Below are positions 16,647 through 25,330 of a stretch of 64,000 nucleotides of DNA, one piece after another (the stretch's first letter is position 1; each line of letters begins with the position of its first letter). The notes under the pieces are model-generated. The model was not told the origin of the DNA. It saw only the letters and a list, made by a program, of their open reading frames with translations, and did not search any database. The DNA is from JANXXV01 sp038230275 (lineage in GTDB: Bacteria > Acidobacteriota > Terriglobia > Bryobacterales > Bryobacteraceae), in assembly GCA_038230275.1 (NCBI GenBank), contig JBBRNO010000020.1:1-64000 (forward strand), in the 5' to 3' direction. The translations under genes were made by a program, and so were the position numbers.

Positions 16647-16846
16647 GCGCTCGGGAGCTCTCCGGCGGGTTCGAGAAAGGCGCCAATGGAGAAGGAAACG
16701 CACCTCTCCTGCCCCACACCGGCGACTCTCCCCGATGTGGTTACGAGAGAACGCAATGCCGCAAAATGTTGGCGCTATTGGGCTTACGAGCAGAGAATCG
16801 AACAAAGAGGACGAGGAGGATGGAGTAAACCGGCGGGGAGTCTGGG

Positions 16847-16869
16847 TTAGGAGGAAAATAGTTTGGCTC
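16847..16869. repeat. att-like direct repeat at the tRNA-Asn 3' end
   Basis: TTAGGAGGAAAATAGTTTGG followed by CTC is the partner of 13634-13656 (21/23 identical, same orientation, 3213 bp apart). Its last six bases are the complement of the tRNA terminus GAGCCA, so the tRNA stays intact, as expected for the side of the island where the gene is preserved. Confidence 0.6.
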
Positions 16870-16938
16870 CTCAGTCAGGACTCGAACCTGAAACCCTTCG
16901 GTTAACAGCCGAATGCTCTACCATTGAGCTACTGAGGA
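16864..16938 (-). tRNA. tRNA-Asn (anticodon GTT), CCA encoded
   Basis: The minus strand folds as a cloverleaf: acceptor TCCTCAG/CTGAGGA, discriminator G and encoded CCA, D-arm AGCTCAATGGTAGAGC, anticodon arm TTCGGCTGTTAACCGAA with anticodon GTT (16904-16906), and T-arm TCAGGTTCGAGTCCTGA. The 75-nt gene is complete and carries an att-like repeat over its 3' end. Confidence 0.97.
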
Positions 16939-17459
16939 GCAAGATGGCGGGACACCTTTATTACACCAAAGCGCCGTGTCTGTGTCAAACTTTTTGGCAC
17001 TCCCACCATAGAAACGAAATGCGCTGCAAGCGATTCTGCCGGACAAGCGTTAAGACGTAGATTCGCGAAATCAAGAGTGCTGGCCGGTCTCCCACTCTGC
17101 CTCAGCAGCAAACGACAGTCTCCAAGATCTCGGAGCTGTCCCCCCCCCCAAGAATTTGCCCCTTTTGCCGGGTTCTCAGTACAGTGAGAACCCGCGGATC
17201 CGTCGGAAAACCCTTGGATCGAGCACTAGGGAAAGCTCCTTCTGGAAATCACCGCAACCACCGCCATCCATGTCCAACCGTCCGCTGTTGTCAAGAAAAC
17301 AACCCGTCATCTCTCATTCGCTTGCTGCAACCAGCCGGAAGTGTAATCCACTCAATTCCACCCCTGTCCAACATGCATTTTGAGCTATCCTTCGTTATCA
17401 ATTGAGCCATCTGAAGTCCATATTCCGCTTTAGTTAACATAGGAGATCAAGAGCAACGC
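16939..17459. other. Intergenic region with poly-C run and a 10-bp inverted repeat
   Basis: No gene is credible in these 520 bp. Ten consecutive C lie at 17140-17149. CGGGTTCTCA (17169-17178) and TGAGAACCCG (17185-17194) form a perfect inverted repeat around GTACAG, with no following T-run, so it is more likely a protein-binding site or relic than a terminator. Nothing else stands out apart from an AGGAG 14 bp before the next gene. Confidence 0.5.
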
Positions 17460-18449
17460 ATGTGGAAGAAAATTGTCGGCTTTAGTCTGTTAGCGGTGGC
17501 CTCGGTGGCCGCGTCAGGGTTCGGATATATGTATTTCCGCAGCCCCGCCAGCGCGCCTCCGTCGAATATCAAAGTGGATTCCTCGCCCGCGCGAATAACG
17601 CGGGGTAACTACATTTTCATGCTGGCAGACTGCGACGGGTGCCATTCCCCGGCGAATCGCCAGCTCTACGACAATCCGCCGGTGGAAGGTACCCGCGCCG
17701 CGGGCCAGCTCTTCCCGGACCCCGCTGCACCGGGCCGGATCGTCGTTTCCAATATCACTTCCGACAAGGAAACGGGCATCGGAAACTGGACGGACGGCGA
17801 AAAGATTCGGGCCATCCGCGAAGGCATCAGCCGGGACGGCCACATGCTCTTTCCCATCATGCCGTATCCTCATTTCCGGCATATGAGCGACGACGATGTG
17901 CAGTCCCTGGTGGCCTTCCTGAATACCCTGCCACCCGTGCGCAACACCCTTCCCACCACGAAGGTCGATTTTCCGGTATCGATGTTGGTCAAGGGCGCGC
18001 CTCGTCCGGTAACGGAACCCGTGAAGAATCCGGACCGCTCGAAGAAGCAGCTCTACGGCGAGTACCTGGCGACGCTCGGAGGGTGCGAAACATGCCACAC
18101 ACAAGAGGAACGAGGGCAGATCATCCTGAGCAAGAGATTCAGTGGCGGACGCCGCTTCGGCATGGGAGACAAGGTCGTAGTCAGTGCCAACATCACGCCG
18201 GACAAACAATCCGGCATCGGCGATTGGAGCCTTGACCGCTTCCAGCAGCGCTTCTACAAGCACCGGGAACACGCGCGCAAGCCGCGCACCGATGCGGATC
18301 CGGAAAAATTCACCATCATGCCGTGGGATAACCTGTCGCAGCTTCCACCGGAAGATCTGGAAGCACTATACATCTACCTGATGTCGCGCCTGCCTATCGA
18401 AAACAAAGTGGAATCGCACCCAATGGAAGCCGGGGCCGGCAAGACCTAG
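17460..18449 (+). CDS. Membrane-anchored dihaem cytochrome c
   Basis: A 329-residue protein with one N-terminal membrane segment (KIVGFSLLAVASVAASGFGYMYF) and two cytochrome c domains, each with one CxxCH: CDGCH near 59 and CETCH near 211. Each domain shows the NIT(S/P)DK(E/Q)(T/S)GIG(N/D)W motif and a later Met (MPYPHFRHMSDDD, MPWDNLSQLPPED) typical of alcohol-dehydrogenase-type cytochrome subunits and related electron carriers. No dehydrogenase lies next to it, so the electron donor is unknown. Its stop overlaps the convergent etfA stop by 4 bp. Confidence 0.85.
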   Translation: MWKKIVGFSLLAVASVAASGFGYMYFRSPASAPPSNIKVDSSPARITRGNYIFMLADCDGCHSPANRQLYDNPPVEGTRAAGQLFPDPAAPGRIVVSNITSDKETGIGNWTDGEKIRAIREGISRDGHMLFPIMPYPHFRHMSDDDVQSLVAFLNTLPPVRNTLPTTKVDFPVSMLVKGAPRPVTEPVKNPDRSKKQLYGEYLATLGGCETCHTQEERGQIILSKRFSGGRRFGMGDKVVVSANITPDKQSGIGDWSLDRFQQRFYKHREHARKPRTDADPEKFTIMPWDNLSQLPPEDLEALYIYLMSRLPIENKVESHPMEAGAGKT

Positions 18450-19411
18450 CCCTTGGCTTTCTTCACTTCTTCAATCAATGCGGGAACCACTTCAAACAGG
18501 TCGCCAACAATTCCGTAGTCGGCCACTTCAAAGATGGGCGCATTCGCATCCTTGTTGATCGCGACGATGGTCTTCGCGCCCTTCATACCCACCAGGTGTT
18601 GAATCGCGCCTGAGATGCCGATCGCAAGGTAGACCTTGGGCGCTACCGTCTGGCCGGAACTGCCCACCTGGCGCTCCATTGGCAGCCATCCGCTATCGCA
18701 GATTGGCCTTGAGGCCGCAAGCTCGGCGCCCATCGCCCTAGCCAGTTCCTCCACCATGGGAATGTTTTCTTTCTCGCGGATGCCTCTACCCACGGAGACG
18801 ATAATGCTGGCGGCCGTCAAGTCTACCGCCCGCAGCGCTTCGCGGAAGGGCGCTTCCGGACGGCTACGAATTTTCGCGGCGTCCAATTCCACTGGGACGG
18901 ACTGCACCGTGGCAGGCGTGTCGCCAGCAACGGCATTTTCAGCGCGGAACGCTCCGGCCTGCAACGAGGCAAAAAACGGCGCAATACCGCCAAACTTCAC
19001 GTCCGCGTTCAACTTCCCTTGAAACAGCTGCCGCACCATCACTACCGTACTGCCAGCGGCGCGGAAATCCACCACGTCGCTCACCAGCACCTGATCGAAT
19101 CGGGTGGCCAGTTTCGGTGCAAAATCGCGCACCTGATAGGTGTGCGGCAGCAGCACATACTGCGGCCTCTTCAGCCGGATCAGTTGCTCCAGCGCCGCTG
19201 TATAACCATCCGGTGTGTAAGTCTGCAACAGCGGATCGTCCAGCTCGTAAATTTGGTCCAGCTTCTTATCCGCAAACTCACCGCTGCCGCTGACTCCCAC
19301 GATGGCCACGCTAACCGGCAGGTTTAGCGCCGCGCCCAGCTGTTGCCCGGCGGCCACCGTTTCCATCGACATTCGGTTCTTCTGTTCGGTGATTACCAGA
19401 ATGCCGCTCAT
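18446..19411 (-). CDS. etfA: Electron transfer flavoprotein alpha subunit
   Basis: The 321-residue protein has an N-terminal nucleotide-binding-like domain and the C-terminal FAD domain with SVGRGIREKEN, GSSGQTVAPKVYLAIGISGAIQHLVGMKGAKTIVAINKDANAPIFEVADYGIVGDLFEV in pieces of the ETF-alpha signature. With EtfB it carries electrons from acyl-CoA and other dehydrogenases to the quinone pool. The start overlaps the etfB stop by 4 bp. Confidence 0.95.
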   Translation of the reverse strand: MSGILVITEQKNRMSMETVAAGQQLGAALNLPVSVAIVGVSGSGEFADKKLDQIYELDDPLLQTYTPDGYTAALEQLIRLKRPQYVLLPHTYQVRDFAPKLATRFDQVLVSDVVDFRAAGSTVVMVRQLFQGKLNADVKFGGIAPFFASLQAGAFRAENAVAGDTPATVQSVPVELDAAKIRSRPEAPFREALRAVDLTAASIIVSVGRGIREKENIPMVEELARAMGAELAASRPICDSGWLPMERQVGSSGQTVAPKVYLAIGISGAIQHLVGMKGAKTIVAINKDANAPIFEVADYGIVGDLFEVVPALIEEVKKAKG

Positions 19412-20178
19412 AGCACCCGCACCTCAAACTTCAATTTCTCCACTAGTTTCGCGGCGGCTTCCTTCGCGCTGCCGTCCAGAATTTGGGTTTGTTTCGTTTT
19501 TACCGGGGCGTAGACGCGGTCGATAGTGAGGGTGGGCCGCAGCGCAATCCCAAGATCCGCCGCAGTCAGTCGCTTTACCTCTTTACTCTTCGCTTTCTTG
19601 ATACCCATCAAGGTGGCGTAGCGCAGCTTGCTGATCCCAGACTGAATCGTCAACACCGCTGGCAACGGCAGTTCCACGTGTTGAAACCAACCATCTTCCA
19701 GTTCACGCTTCACTCGGATGGACGCGTCTTTCGTTTCCACCTCCATGATCAGCGTCGCGTGCGGCATCCCCAACAACTCCGCAATCACCACCCCGGTTTG
19801 CCCGTAACCCAGATCGTCCGATTGCAGCCCGGTCAGAATCAGGTCAGGATTCTCCGCAGCCGCGGCCTTACTGAGCAGCCGGGATATCGCAAGCGTATCC
19901 AGATCGTTGAGGTTATCGTCTTCGATATGGATGGCGCGGTCAGCCCCCTTCGCCAGCGCTTCGCGAATGGTCTGCGAGGCGGCCGCCGGGCCGGCGCACA
20001 GCGCCACCACTTCCCCGCTATTCTTTTCCTTCAGCTGCAGCGCCGCTTCCAGCGCATAGGCGTCCGGTTCGTTGATCTCAAAGGAGAGACCGGACGTCTC
20101 TATCCATTTGCCCGCGCCGTCTACCCGCAGCTGCGAGTCGCGCGCCGGCACCTGCTTGATGGCCACGATAATCTTCAT
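19408..20178 (-). CDS. etfB: Electron transfer flavoprotein beta subunit
   Basis: At 256 residues it has the ETF-beta layout: KIIVAIKQVPARDSQLRV at the start, INEPDAYALEAALQLKE, and the AMP-binding region DLILTGLQSDDLGYGQTGVVIAELLG near 115-140. The C-terminal helix (KEAAAKLVEKLKFEVRVL) closes the dimer. It lies 27 bp downstream of fabF on the same strand and is coupled to etfA, so the four genes acpP, fabF, etfB and etfA likely form one transcript. Confidence 0.95.
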   Translation of the reverse strand: MKIIVAIKQVPARDSQLRVDGAGKWIETSGLSFEINEPDAYALEAALQLKEKNSGEVVALCAGPAAASQTIREALAKGADRAIHIEDDNLNDLDTLAISRLLSKAAAAENPDLILTGLQSDDLGYGQTGVVIAELLGMPHATLIMEVETKDASIRVKRELEDGWFQHVELPLPAVLTIQSGISKLRYATLMGIKKAKSKEVKRLTAADLGIALRPTLTIDRVYAPVKTKQTQILDGSAKEAAAKLVEKLKFEVRVL

Positions 20179-20205
20179 AGGAAGTGACAGGCCTTACGGC
20201 CGCCG

Positions 20206-21447
20206 TTAAGGTTCGTAACGTTTGAAAATCAGACTGCCGTTGGTTCCACCGAATCCGAATGAGTTCGTAAGCGCATGGTTGATCACCATGGGCCTCGCAT
20301 GGTTCGGTACGAAGTCCAGATCGCAATCGGGATCGGGATTATCGTGATTGATGGTCGGCGGTGCAATCTGATCACGGATAGCCAGCACGGTAATGCCTGC
20401 CTCAAGCCCGCCCGCGCCACCCAAAAGATGGCCCGTCATCGATTTGGTGGAACTCACCGCCACCTTATACGCATGCTCGCCGAAGGTCCGTTTGATGGCG
20501 ATGGTCTCCATCTTATCGCCGATTTCCGTGGACGTTCCGTGCGCATTCACGTAGTCAATCTGGTGCGGTTCCAGGCCTGCATCCCGCAGCGCATTCCGCA
20601 TCACCCGGTAGGCGCCGTCCCCATTCTCGGCGGGCGTCGTAATGTGATAGGCGTCGGCGCTCATTCCGTAGCCCACAATCTCCGCCATAATCGGAGCGCC
20701 GCGTCTCTTCGCTGTCTCCAGTTCCTCTAGGACGACGATGCCCGCGCCTTCGCCCACCACGAATCCGTCGCGGTCTTTATCCCACGGCCTGGAGGCCCGC
20801 TCGGGTTCCGAGTTCCGTTGCGATAGTGCCCGCATGGCGGCGAATCCACCAATTCCCATCGGCGTAATACACGCCTCGGTTCCGCCGCAGATCATTGCGT
20901 CCGCGTCGCCTCGTTCGATGATCCGATAGGAATCACCGATCGCATGAGCGCTGGTGGTGCATGCGGTTGCCGTAGCGGAATTCGGCCCTTTCGCGCCGGT
21001 GCGCATGGAAACGTGCCCGGACGCCAGGTTGATGATGGTGGCCGGAATAAAAAACGGGGAAATACGGCCGGGCCCCTTTTCCAGCAGGTTCTTGTGTTCG
21101 CGTTCGATCACTTCAAACCCGCCGATGCCGCTGCCGATATACACTCCCACCCGCTCTTCGTTCTCCGCGGTTACCTTCAACCCGGAAGCGGATACGGCAA
21201 ATTCAGACGCAGCGATTCCGAATTGAATGAATCGCCCCATCTTTTTGATTTCTTTCTTCTCAACCCATGTTCCAGGGTCGAACGACTTAACTTCACCGGC
21301 AATCTGGCAATTGAAGGCGGTGGCATCGAAGGCAGTGATCCGGCCAATCCCGTTCTTCCCTTCCCGGATCGCCTGCCAGCACTCCTCGGTCCCTGAACCG
21401 ACCGAGCAGAGTAGTCCTACCCCAGTGACGACGACTCTTCGAGACAA
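20206..21447 (-). CDS. fabF: 3-oxoacyl-[acyl-carrier-protein] synthase II
   Basis: A 413-residue condensing enzyme for fatty-acid chain elongation: it joins malonyl-ACP to acyl-ACP with loss of CO2. The thiolase-fold active site is complete: Cys in TATACTTSAHAIG (about 160), His in VNAHGTSTEIGDK (about 300), and Lys/His in SSTKSMTGHLLGGAGG (about 335-340). The usual start RRVVVTGVGLLCSVG is present. It follows acpP by 21 bp, a classical pairing. Confidence 0.96.
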   Translation of the reverse strand: MSRRVVVTGVGLLCSVGSGTEECWQAIREGKNGIGRITAFDATAFNCQIAGEVKSFDPGTWVEKKEIKKMGRFIQFGIAASEFAVSASGLKVTAENEERVGVYIGSGIGGFEVIEREHKNLLEKGPGRISPFFIPATIINLASGHVSMRTGAKGPNSATATACTTSAHAIGDSYRIIERGDADAMICGGTEACITPMGIGGFAAMRALSQRNSEPERASRPWDKDRDGFVVGEGAGIVVLEELETAKRRGAPIMAEIVGYGMSADAYHITTPAENGDGAYRVMRNALRDAGLEPHQIDYVNAHGTSTEIGDKMETIAIKRTFGEHAYKVAVSSTKSMTGHLLGGAGGLEAGITVLAIRDQIAPPTINHDNPDPDCDLDFVPNHARPMVINHALTNSFGFGGTNGSLIFKRYEP

Positions 21448-21468
21448 TATGGAACTCCCTGCGGAAAA

Positions 21469-21708
21469 CTATTTCTTCGCGCTCTTGGCTTCGATGTAGG
21501 TAACTGCGTCTTTAACGGTGGTAATCTTCTCGGCGTCTTCATCCGGAATATCCAGATCGAACGCCTCCTCAAAGGCCATAACTAATTCTACGATGTCGAG
21601 AGAATCTGCCCCCAGATCGTCAACAAACGACGCAGTACTATCTACTTGCGCCTCGTCAACGCCCAACTGCTCGACAATGATTTGCTTCACCTTCTGCTCA
21701 ACGGACAT
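21469..21708 (-). CDS. acpP: Acyl carrier protein
   Basis: The 79-residue carrier starts at ATG 21708, four bases after GGAGG; an upstream in-frame ATG at 21738 has no site. The phosphopantetheine-attachment motif GADSLDIVEL is intact with Ser near 38, in an acidic four-helix protein (DIPDEDAEKITTVKDAVTYIE). It feeds fabF and is the first gene of the acpP-fabF-etfB-etfA run. Confidence 0.96.
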   Translation of the reverse strand: MSVEQKVKQIIVEQLGVDEAQVDSTASFVDDLGADSLDIVELVMAFEEAFDLDIPDEDAEKITTVKDAVTYIEAKSAKK

Positions 21709-21740
21709 GGATCCTCCAGAATCTCCTTCCAAACTCATTG

Positions 21741-21769
21741 ATTCTAGCGATCATCTGCATATCACGCAA
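21741..21769 (-). promoter_or_regulatory. Sigma-70 promoter of acpP-fabF-etfB-etfA
   Basis: On the minus strand TTGCGT (21764-21769) and TAGAAT (21741-21746) are separated by 17 bp. The -10 matches TATAAT at five of six bases, and the box lies 33 bp upstream of the acpP ATG. Confidence 0.6.
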
Positions 21770-21805
21770 CATCGAAAGCTGCATCTCGGTGACGCTACAC
21801 TCAAA

Positions 21806-22606
21806 ATGATGTCTCGAGCCTTGCTCATTCCGGCTGTTCTTTTGTGCCTTCCCGGCGTCGGCGCGCAAACCGGCGACGCCCGGCGCATCATGGTGGAGCG
21901 GCTCCAGCAGGAAGCCGACCGCTTTATTGAAGCCGCTTCCACGGTCCAGGGAAAGGAGACATTGACGCAAACTCAGGCACCCCGTACCCAACGCCAGATT
22001 ATTTCCGAATATGGATTTCTCTCCGTGCAGCCCGGTGAACTCCATGAAATCCGCCAGGTGGAACTAGTGGATGGCAAACCAGTCAAGAAACACGGTAGCC
22101 CGCTCAAGGACCTGGCCCGGAACCTGACCGCCGCGGACGATCAACAGCGCCGCAAACTGCTCGAGAGTTTTGAAAAACATGGATTGCGCGGTGTTGCCGT
22201 CGATTTCGGACCAGTGATCCAAATGTTTTCCACCCAGAAGATCCAGAAATTCGAGTTTATCTTTCAACGCATGGATCGTCTCAATGGTACTCCGGTGGCT
22301 ATCTATCGGTTTGAGCAGATAGACGGCGCCGGCGGACTAACAATTTACTCCGACGGAAAACCCATCCACCAGAAACTTCGCGGCGAAGTGTGGGCCTTGC
22401 CCGCCGACGGTACACCCGCTCGAATTGTGCTCGATTCGGAATTTGACGAAGGAAAGAGCAAGATGCGCGACGTCACTTTCGTAGACTATAGCCCCAGCGA
22501 TTTTGGTGCTCTTCTGCCCTTGACCGTCGGACACCGGCAATTCCGCGATCGCACCGTTCTGGTTCAGGATCTATTCCGCTATTCCGGTTACCACAACGCG
22601 CAATGA
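21806..22606 (+). CDS. Exported protein of unknown function
   Basis: I start this 266-residue protein at ATG 21806 (or 21809), which gives a signal peptide SRALLIPAVLLCLPGVGAQ. The longer open frame from 21518 is antisense to acpP. The mature part is mixed alpha/beta with a basic helix (ERLQQEADRFIEAASTVQGKE) and a beta-rich second half (GGLTIYSDGKPIHQKLRGEVWALPADG, VDYSPSDFGALLPLTVGHRQFRD), resembling acidobacterial lipoprotein-localisation-like proteins; I cannot name a family. Its stop overlaps the next gene's start by 4 bp. Confidence 0.7.
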   Translation: MMSRALLIPAVLLCLPGVGAQTGDARRIMVERLQQEADRFIEAASTVQGKETLTQTQAPRTQRQIISEYGFLSVQPGELHEIRQVELVDGKPVKKHGSPLKDLARNLTAADDQQRRKLLESFEKHGLRGVAVDFGPVIQMFSTQKIQKFEFIFQRMDRLNGTPVAIYRFEQIDGAGGLTIYSDGKPIHQKLRGEVWALPADGTPARIVLDSEFDEGKSKMRDVTFVDYSPSDFGALLPLTVGHRQFRDRTVLVQDLFRYSGYHNAQ

Positions 22607-23232
22607 AGACCATCTACCTGCATGGTTTCGCCTCGGGCCCGCTCTCGCGCAAGGCGCAGTTCTTTCACCAGCGATTTGCGGAGTGCGGCCGGGAACTGGA
22701 AATCCCCGCCATGGATGAAGGCGATTTTGAAGGACTTACCATCACTCGGCAGTTGAGCCTGGTAGAGCGCATCGCCGGCGGCGACCCTGTCCAGTTGATC
22801 GGCTCCAGCTTGGGTGGCTATATCGCCGCTCTCTACGCCGCACGGCACCCGGAGGTGGCGAAGTTGGTGCTGCTCGCCCCCGCCTTCTATTTCCCGCAAC
22901 GTTGGTTGCAAACCCTGGACCCCGAAAAAACCGCCGCCTGGCAGCGCGATGGAAAAATCGGCGTCTTCCACTATTCCGAAGGAACCACTCGCAACATTGG
23001 ATATCAACTGGTGACGGACGCAGAAGGGTTTGAGCCCGCGCCAAACGTCACCCAACCAACGCTCCTCTTTCACGGCCTGAAAGACGATGTTGTGCCAGCC
23101 GCGTATTCGGAGGAGTTCGCCGCGGCCCATCCCGCCAACGTGATCCTGCGGCTCCTGGACTCCGGACACGAATTGACAGATGTGCTCGAACGAATCTGGC
23201 TGGAAGCCGAAGGTTTCCTAATCCACTTCTGA
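22603..23232 (+). CDS. YqiA-like esterase (alpha/beta hydrolase)
   Basis: A 209-residue hydrolase opening with IYLHGFASGPLSRKAQFF, where the HGF loop forms the oxyanion region. The nucleophile elbow is GSSLGGY near 69 with the catalytic Ser, the acid is probably the Asp in LKDDVVP, and the His is in DSGHELTD near 188. The length and order match the UPF0227/YqiA group of short esterases. The physiological ester is unknown. It is translationally coupled to the exported protein upstream. Confidence 0.8.
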   Translation: MKTIYLHGFASGPLSRKAQFFHQRFAECGRELEIPAMDEGDFEGLTITRQLSLVERIAGGDPVQLIGSSLGGYIAALYAARHPEVAKLVLLAPAFYFPQRWLQTLDPEKTAAWQRDGKIGVFHYSEGTTRNIGYQLVTDAEGFEPAPNVTQPTLLFHGLKDDVVPAAYSEEFAAAHPANVILRLLDSGHELTDVLERIWLEAEGFLIHF

Positions 23233-23270
23233 TAAACTAGTGGACCTGAAATAAAAGACTTCAGTAGACT

Positions 23271-24158
23271 ATGACCACATTGCAAGGCATTTACCCCATC
23301 CTGGCCACCACTTTTCACGAAGATGGCAGCATCGATTTCGAGAGCCAGGCCAGTCTGGTGGATTACCTGTTGGCGGCCGGGGCACACGGACTAGGTCTGT
23401 TCGGCAACGCCAGCGAAGGCTACGCTCTGATGGGTGATGAGCGAGTGGAACTCCTGCACGCCATTGTCAAACAAGTGAACGGCCGCATTCCCCTGGTGGT
23501 CAGCAGCGGCCACACCGGCACCGATGCCGCGGTGAAGTTGAGCCGGGAGGCACAAGACCTGGGTGCAAGCGCGCTGATGGTTCTGCCACCATATTTTCTA
23601 AAAACCGATGGCGACGGCCTGATGTTCTATTACGAAGAGATTAGTAAGGCTATCGGCATCCCGATCATGGTGCAGGACGCGCCGCTGCTGACTCAGGTCC
23701 CCATGCCGGCGGCATTGCTGGCGCGCATGGGCAAAGAGATTGAGCACGTCAAGTACGTGAAGGTGGAGGCTCCGCCTACGGCGCCCAAGATCACCAGCCT
23801 GCTCAACGCGGCCTCGGGATCATTAGTCTTGTTTGGCGGCTTGAATGGCCAGTTCTTCCTGGAGGAGATGGAACGCGGCGCGCGCGGCACCATGCCCGGC
23901 AGCGATATGACCGCGCTCTATGTGCAAGTCTGGAACACCTTTCAGGCCGGCGATAAGGAATGCGCCTGGGAACTCTTCACGCGGATGCTGCCGTTGATGC
24001 GCTTCGAATTGCAACCCGGCATGGGCGTCTCGGCAATGAAACACAATCTGGCGGCGGCAGGCGTAATCAAGAGCACCCGCGTTCGCCATCCCACCGCCTC
24101 GCTCGCTGCCGAAAGCTTGCATGAACTCGAAGGACTCCGCGCGCGGCTGGCGCAATGA
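23271..24158 (+). CDS. DHDPS/NAL-superfamily aldolase or dehydratase
   Basis: A 295-residue (beta/alpha)8 protein of the dihydrodipicolinate-synthase superfamily: GIYPILATTFHEDGSIDFES, GLGLFGNASEGYALM, and VVSSGHTGTDAAVKLSREAQ. The Schiff-base lysine is likely in VKYVKVEAPP (about 163-166). The family Tyr of the YN.P motif is not seen; the equivalent place reads MVQDAPLL, so this is not an ordinary DapA. It overlaps the next enolase-superfamily gene by 4 bp, pointing to sugar-acid or hydroxy-acid breakdown rather than lysine synthesis. The substrate is unknown. Confidence 0.8.
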   Translation: MTTLQGIYPILATTFHEDGSIDFESQASLVDYLLAAGAHGLGLFGNASEGYALMGDERVELLHAIVKQVNGRIPLVVSSGHTGTDAAVKLSREAQDLGASALMVLPPYFLKTDGDGLMFYYEEISKAIGIPIMVQDAPLLTQVPMPAALLARMGKEIEHVKYVKVEAPPTAPKITSLLNAASGSLVLFGGLNGQFFLEEMERGARGTMPGSDMTALYVQVWNTFQAGDKECAWELFTRMLPLMRFELQPGMGVSAMKHNLAAAGVIKSTRVRHPTASLAAESLHELEGLRARLAQ

Positions 24159-25330
24159 AGATCCGGTCCGTAGAGGCGTTTGCGATTCGGATCGCGCGCG
24201 ACATCGCAGCGGCCACCGGACTGGCTGGATCCCCCACCGTTCTGGCCGGCGGCAAGGGCGACTATCGATGGTCGGAAGCTTACCCCGCGCTCTACTCCAC
24301 CAATTTTGAAACGGCGCTGATCAAAGTGACCATGGAATCCGGCCTGGTGGGTTGGGGCGAAGCGCAGGCTCCACTGGCTCCGGAAGTGGCCTGCACGATT
24401 GTGCGGCTGCTGCTGGAACCCGTGCTGGTAGGTCAGGAAGTGGACGGCACCATCGCCGGCATCGAACAACTTTGGATGAAGATGTATTCCACCATGCGCG
24501 TTCGCGGGCAGACGGGCGGGTTCATGCTCGACGCCATCAGCGGCGTGGATATCGCGCTATGGGATATCGCGGGAAAGATGGCGGGGCGGCCAATGAGCCA
24601 CCTGATCGCGGGCGAAAATGCATGCCGGCACGTACCCGCCTACATCAGCGGGTTGGCCGGAGCGAATAAACTGGATGCAGCCCGGCCCTATGCGGACCAA
24701 GGCTTCACCTTGTTCAAGCTGTTCCACGATGCGGACTGGCGCTCGTTACTTCATTCCGTGGACCACTTGCGCAAAGCAGGTCTCGGTGTAGCCGTGGACG
24801 CACTCTGGCGGCTGGAACCCGGCACGGCAATAGACATGGCCCTGGAACTCGATCCGCTGCGCGTGCACTGGCTGGAGGCGCCACTCCCGCCCGAAGATCC
24901 AGTAGCCCACACGGTGCTGCGGCGTGCCGTTGAAACGCCCATCGCCATTGGAGAAAGCTACCGCACTTGCTTCGAACTGAAGACGTTCATCCTGGCGCGC
25001 GCGATGCAGATCATCCAGCCTGATTTAGGCCGCTGCGGCATCACCGAAGGATTGCGCATCGCGGCAATGGGCGGTGATCACGGCATGAAAATCGTTCCGC
25101 ACGTCAGCATCGCCATGGGTCCGCAGGTGGCCGCCGCGGTGCATTTCGCGGCAGCCGTGCCAAACTGTAGTTTGCTTGAGTACAATCCGAGCGTCCTGGC
25201 GATGGCTAATCTATTCTTGCGGGAGCCGCTCGTCATGCGAGATACGGGCTATGCCGTTCCACAAACACCGGGGCTGGGGATCGAGATGGATGAAGATCGC
25301 CTTAGTGCCGTTGTTTCTCGCAGTGGGTAG
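24155..25330 (+). CDS. Enolase-superfamily dehydratase/racemase (mandelate-racemase group)
   Basis: A 391-residue enzyme with the N-terminal capping domain (KIRSVEAFAIRI, SGLVGWGEAQAP) and the barrel. Metal ligands look present: Asp in VAVDALWRL, Glu in WLEAPLPPED and Glu in AIGESYR. The His-Asp dyad of the racemase group is visible in IIQPDLGRCGITEG and IVPHVS. The usual K-x-K base pair reads FKLF, so only one Lys is in place. Coupling to a DHDPS-type enzyme suggests consecutive steps on an acid sugar, which is inference. Confidence 0.82.
   Translation: MKIRSVEAFAIRIARDIAAATGLAGSPTVLAGGKGDYRWSEAYPALYSTNFETALIKVTMESGLVGWGEAQAPLAPEVACTIVRLLLEPVLVGQEVDGTIAGIEQLWMKMYSTMRVRGQTGGFMLDAISGVDIALWDIAGKMAGRPMSHLIAGENACRHVPAYISGLAGANKLDAARPYADQGFTLFKLFHDADWRSLLHSVDHLRKAGLGVAVDALWRLEPGTAIDMALELDPLRVHWLEAPLPPEDPVAHTVLRRAVETPIAIGESYRTCFELKTFILARAMQIIQPDLGRCGITEGLRIAAMGGDHGMKIVPHVSIAMGPQVAAAVHFAAAVPNCSLLEYNPSVLAMANLFLREPLVMRDTGYAVPQTPGLGIEMDEDRLSAVVSRSG

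Noticed and set aside
16637..16690. tRNA-like words CTGTTAACC and GGTTCGAG near the recombinase promoter
   Set aside because: The distance between the anticodon-like and T-loop-like words is about 10 bases too long, and no acceptor stem pairs.
17169..17194. Hairpin as a terminator
   Set aside because: There is no T-run on either strand and no gene ending close by.
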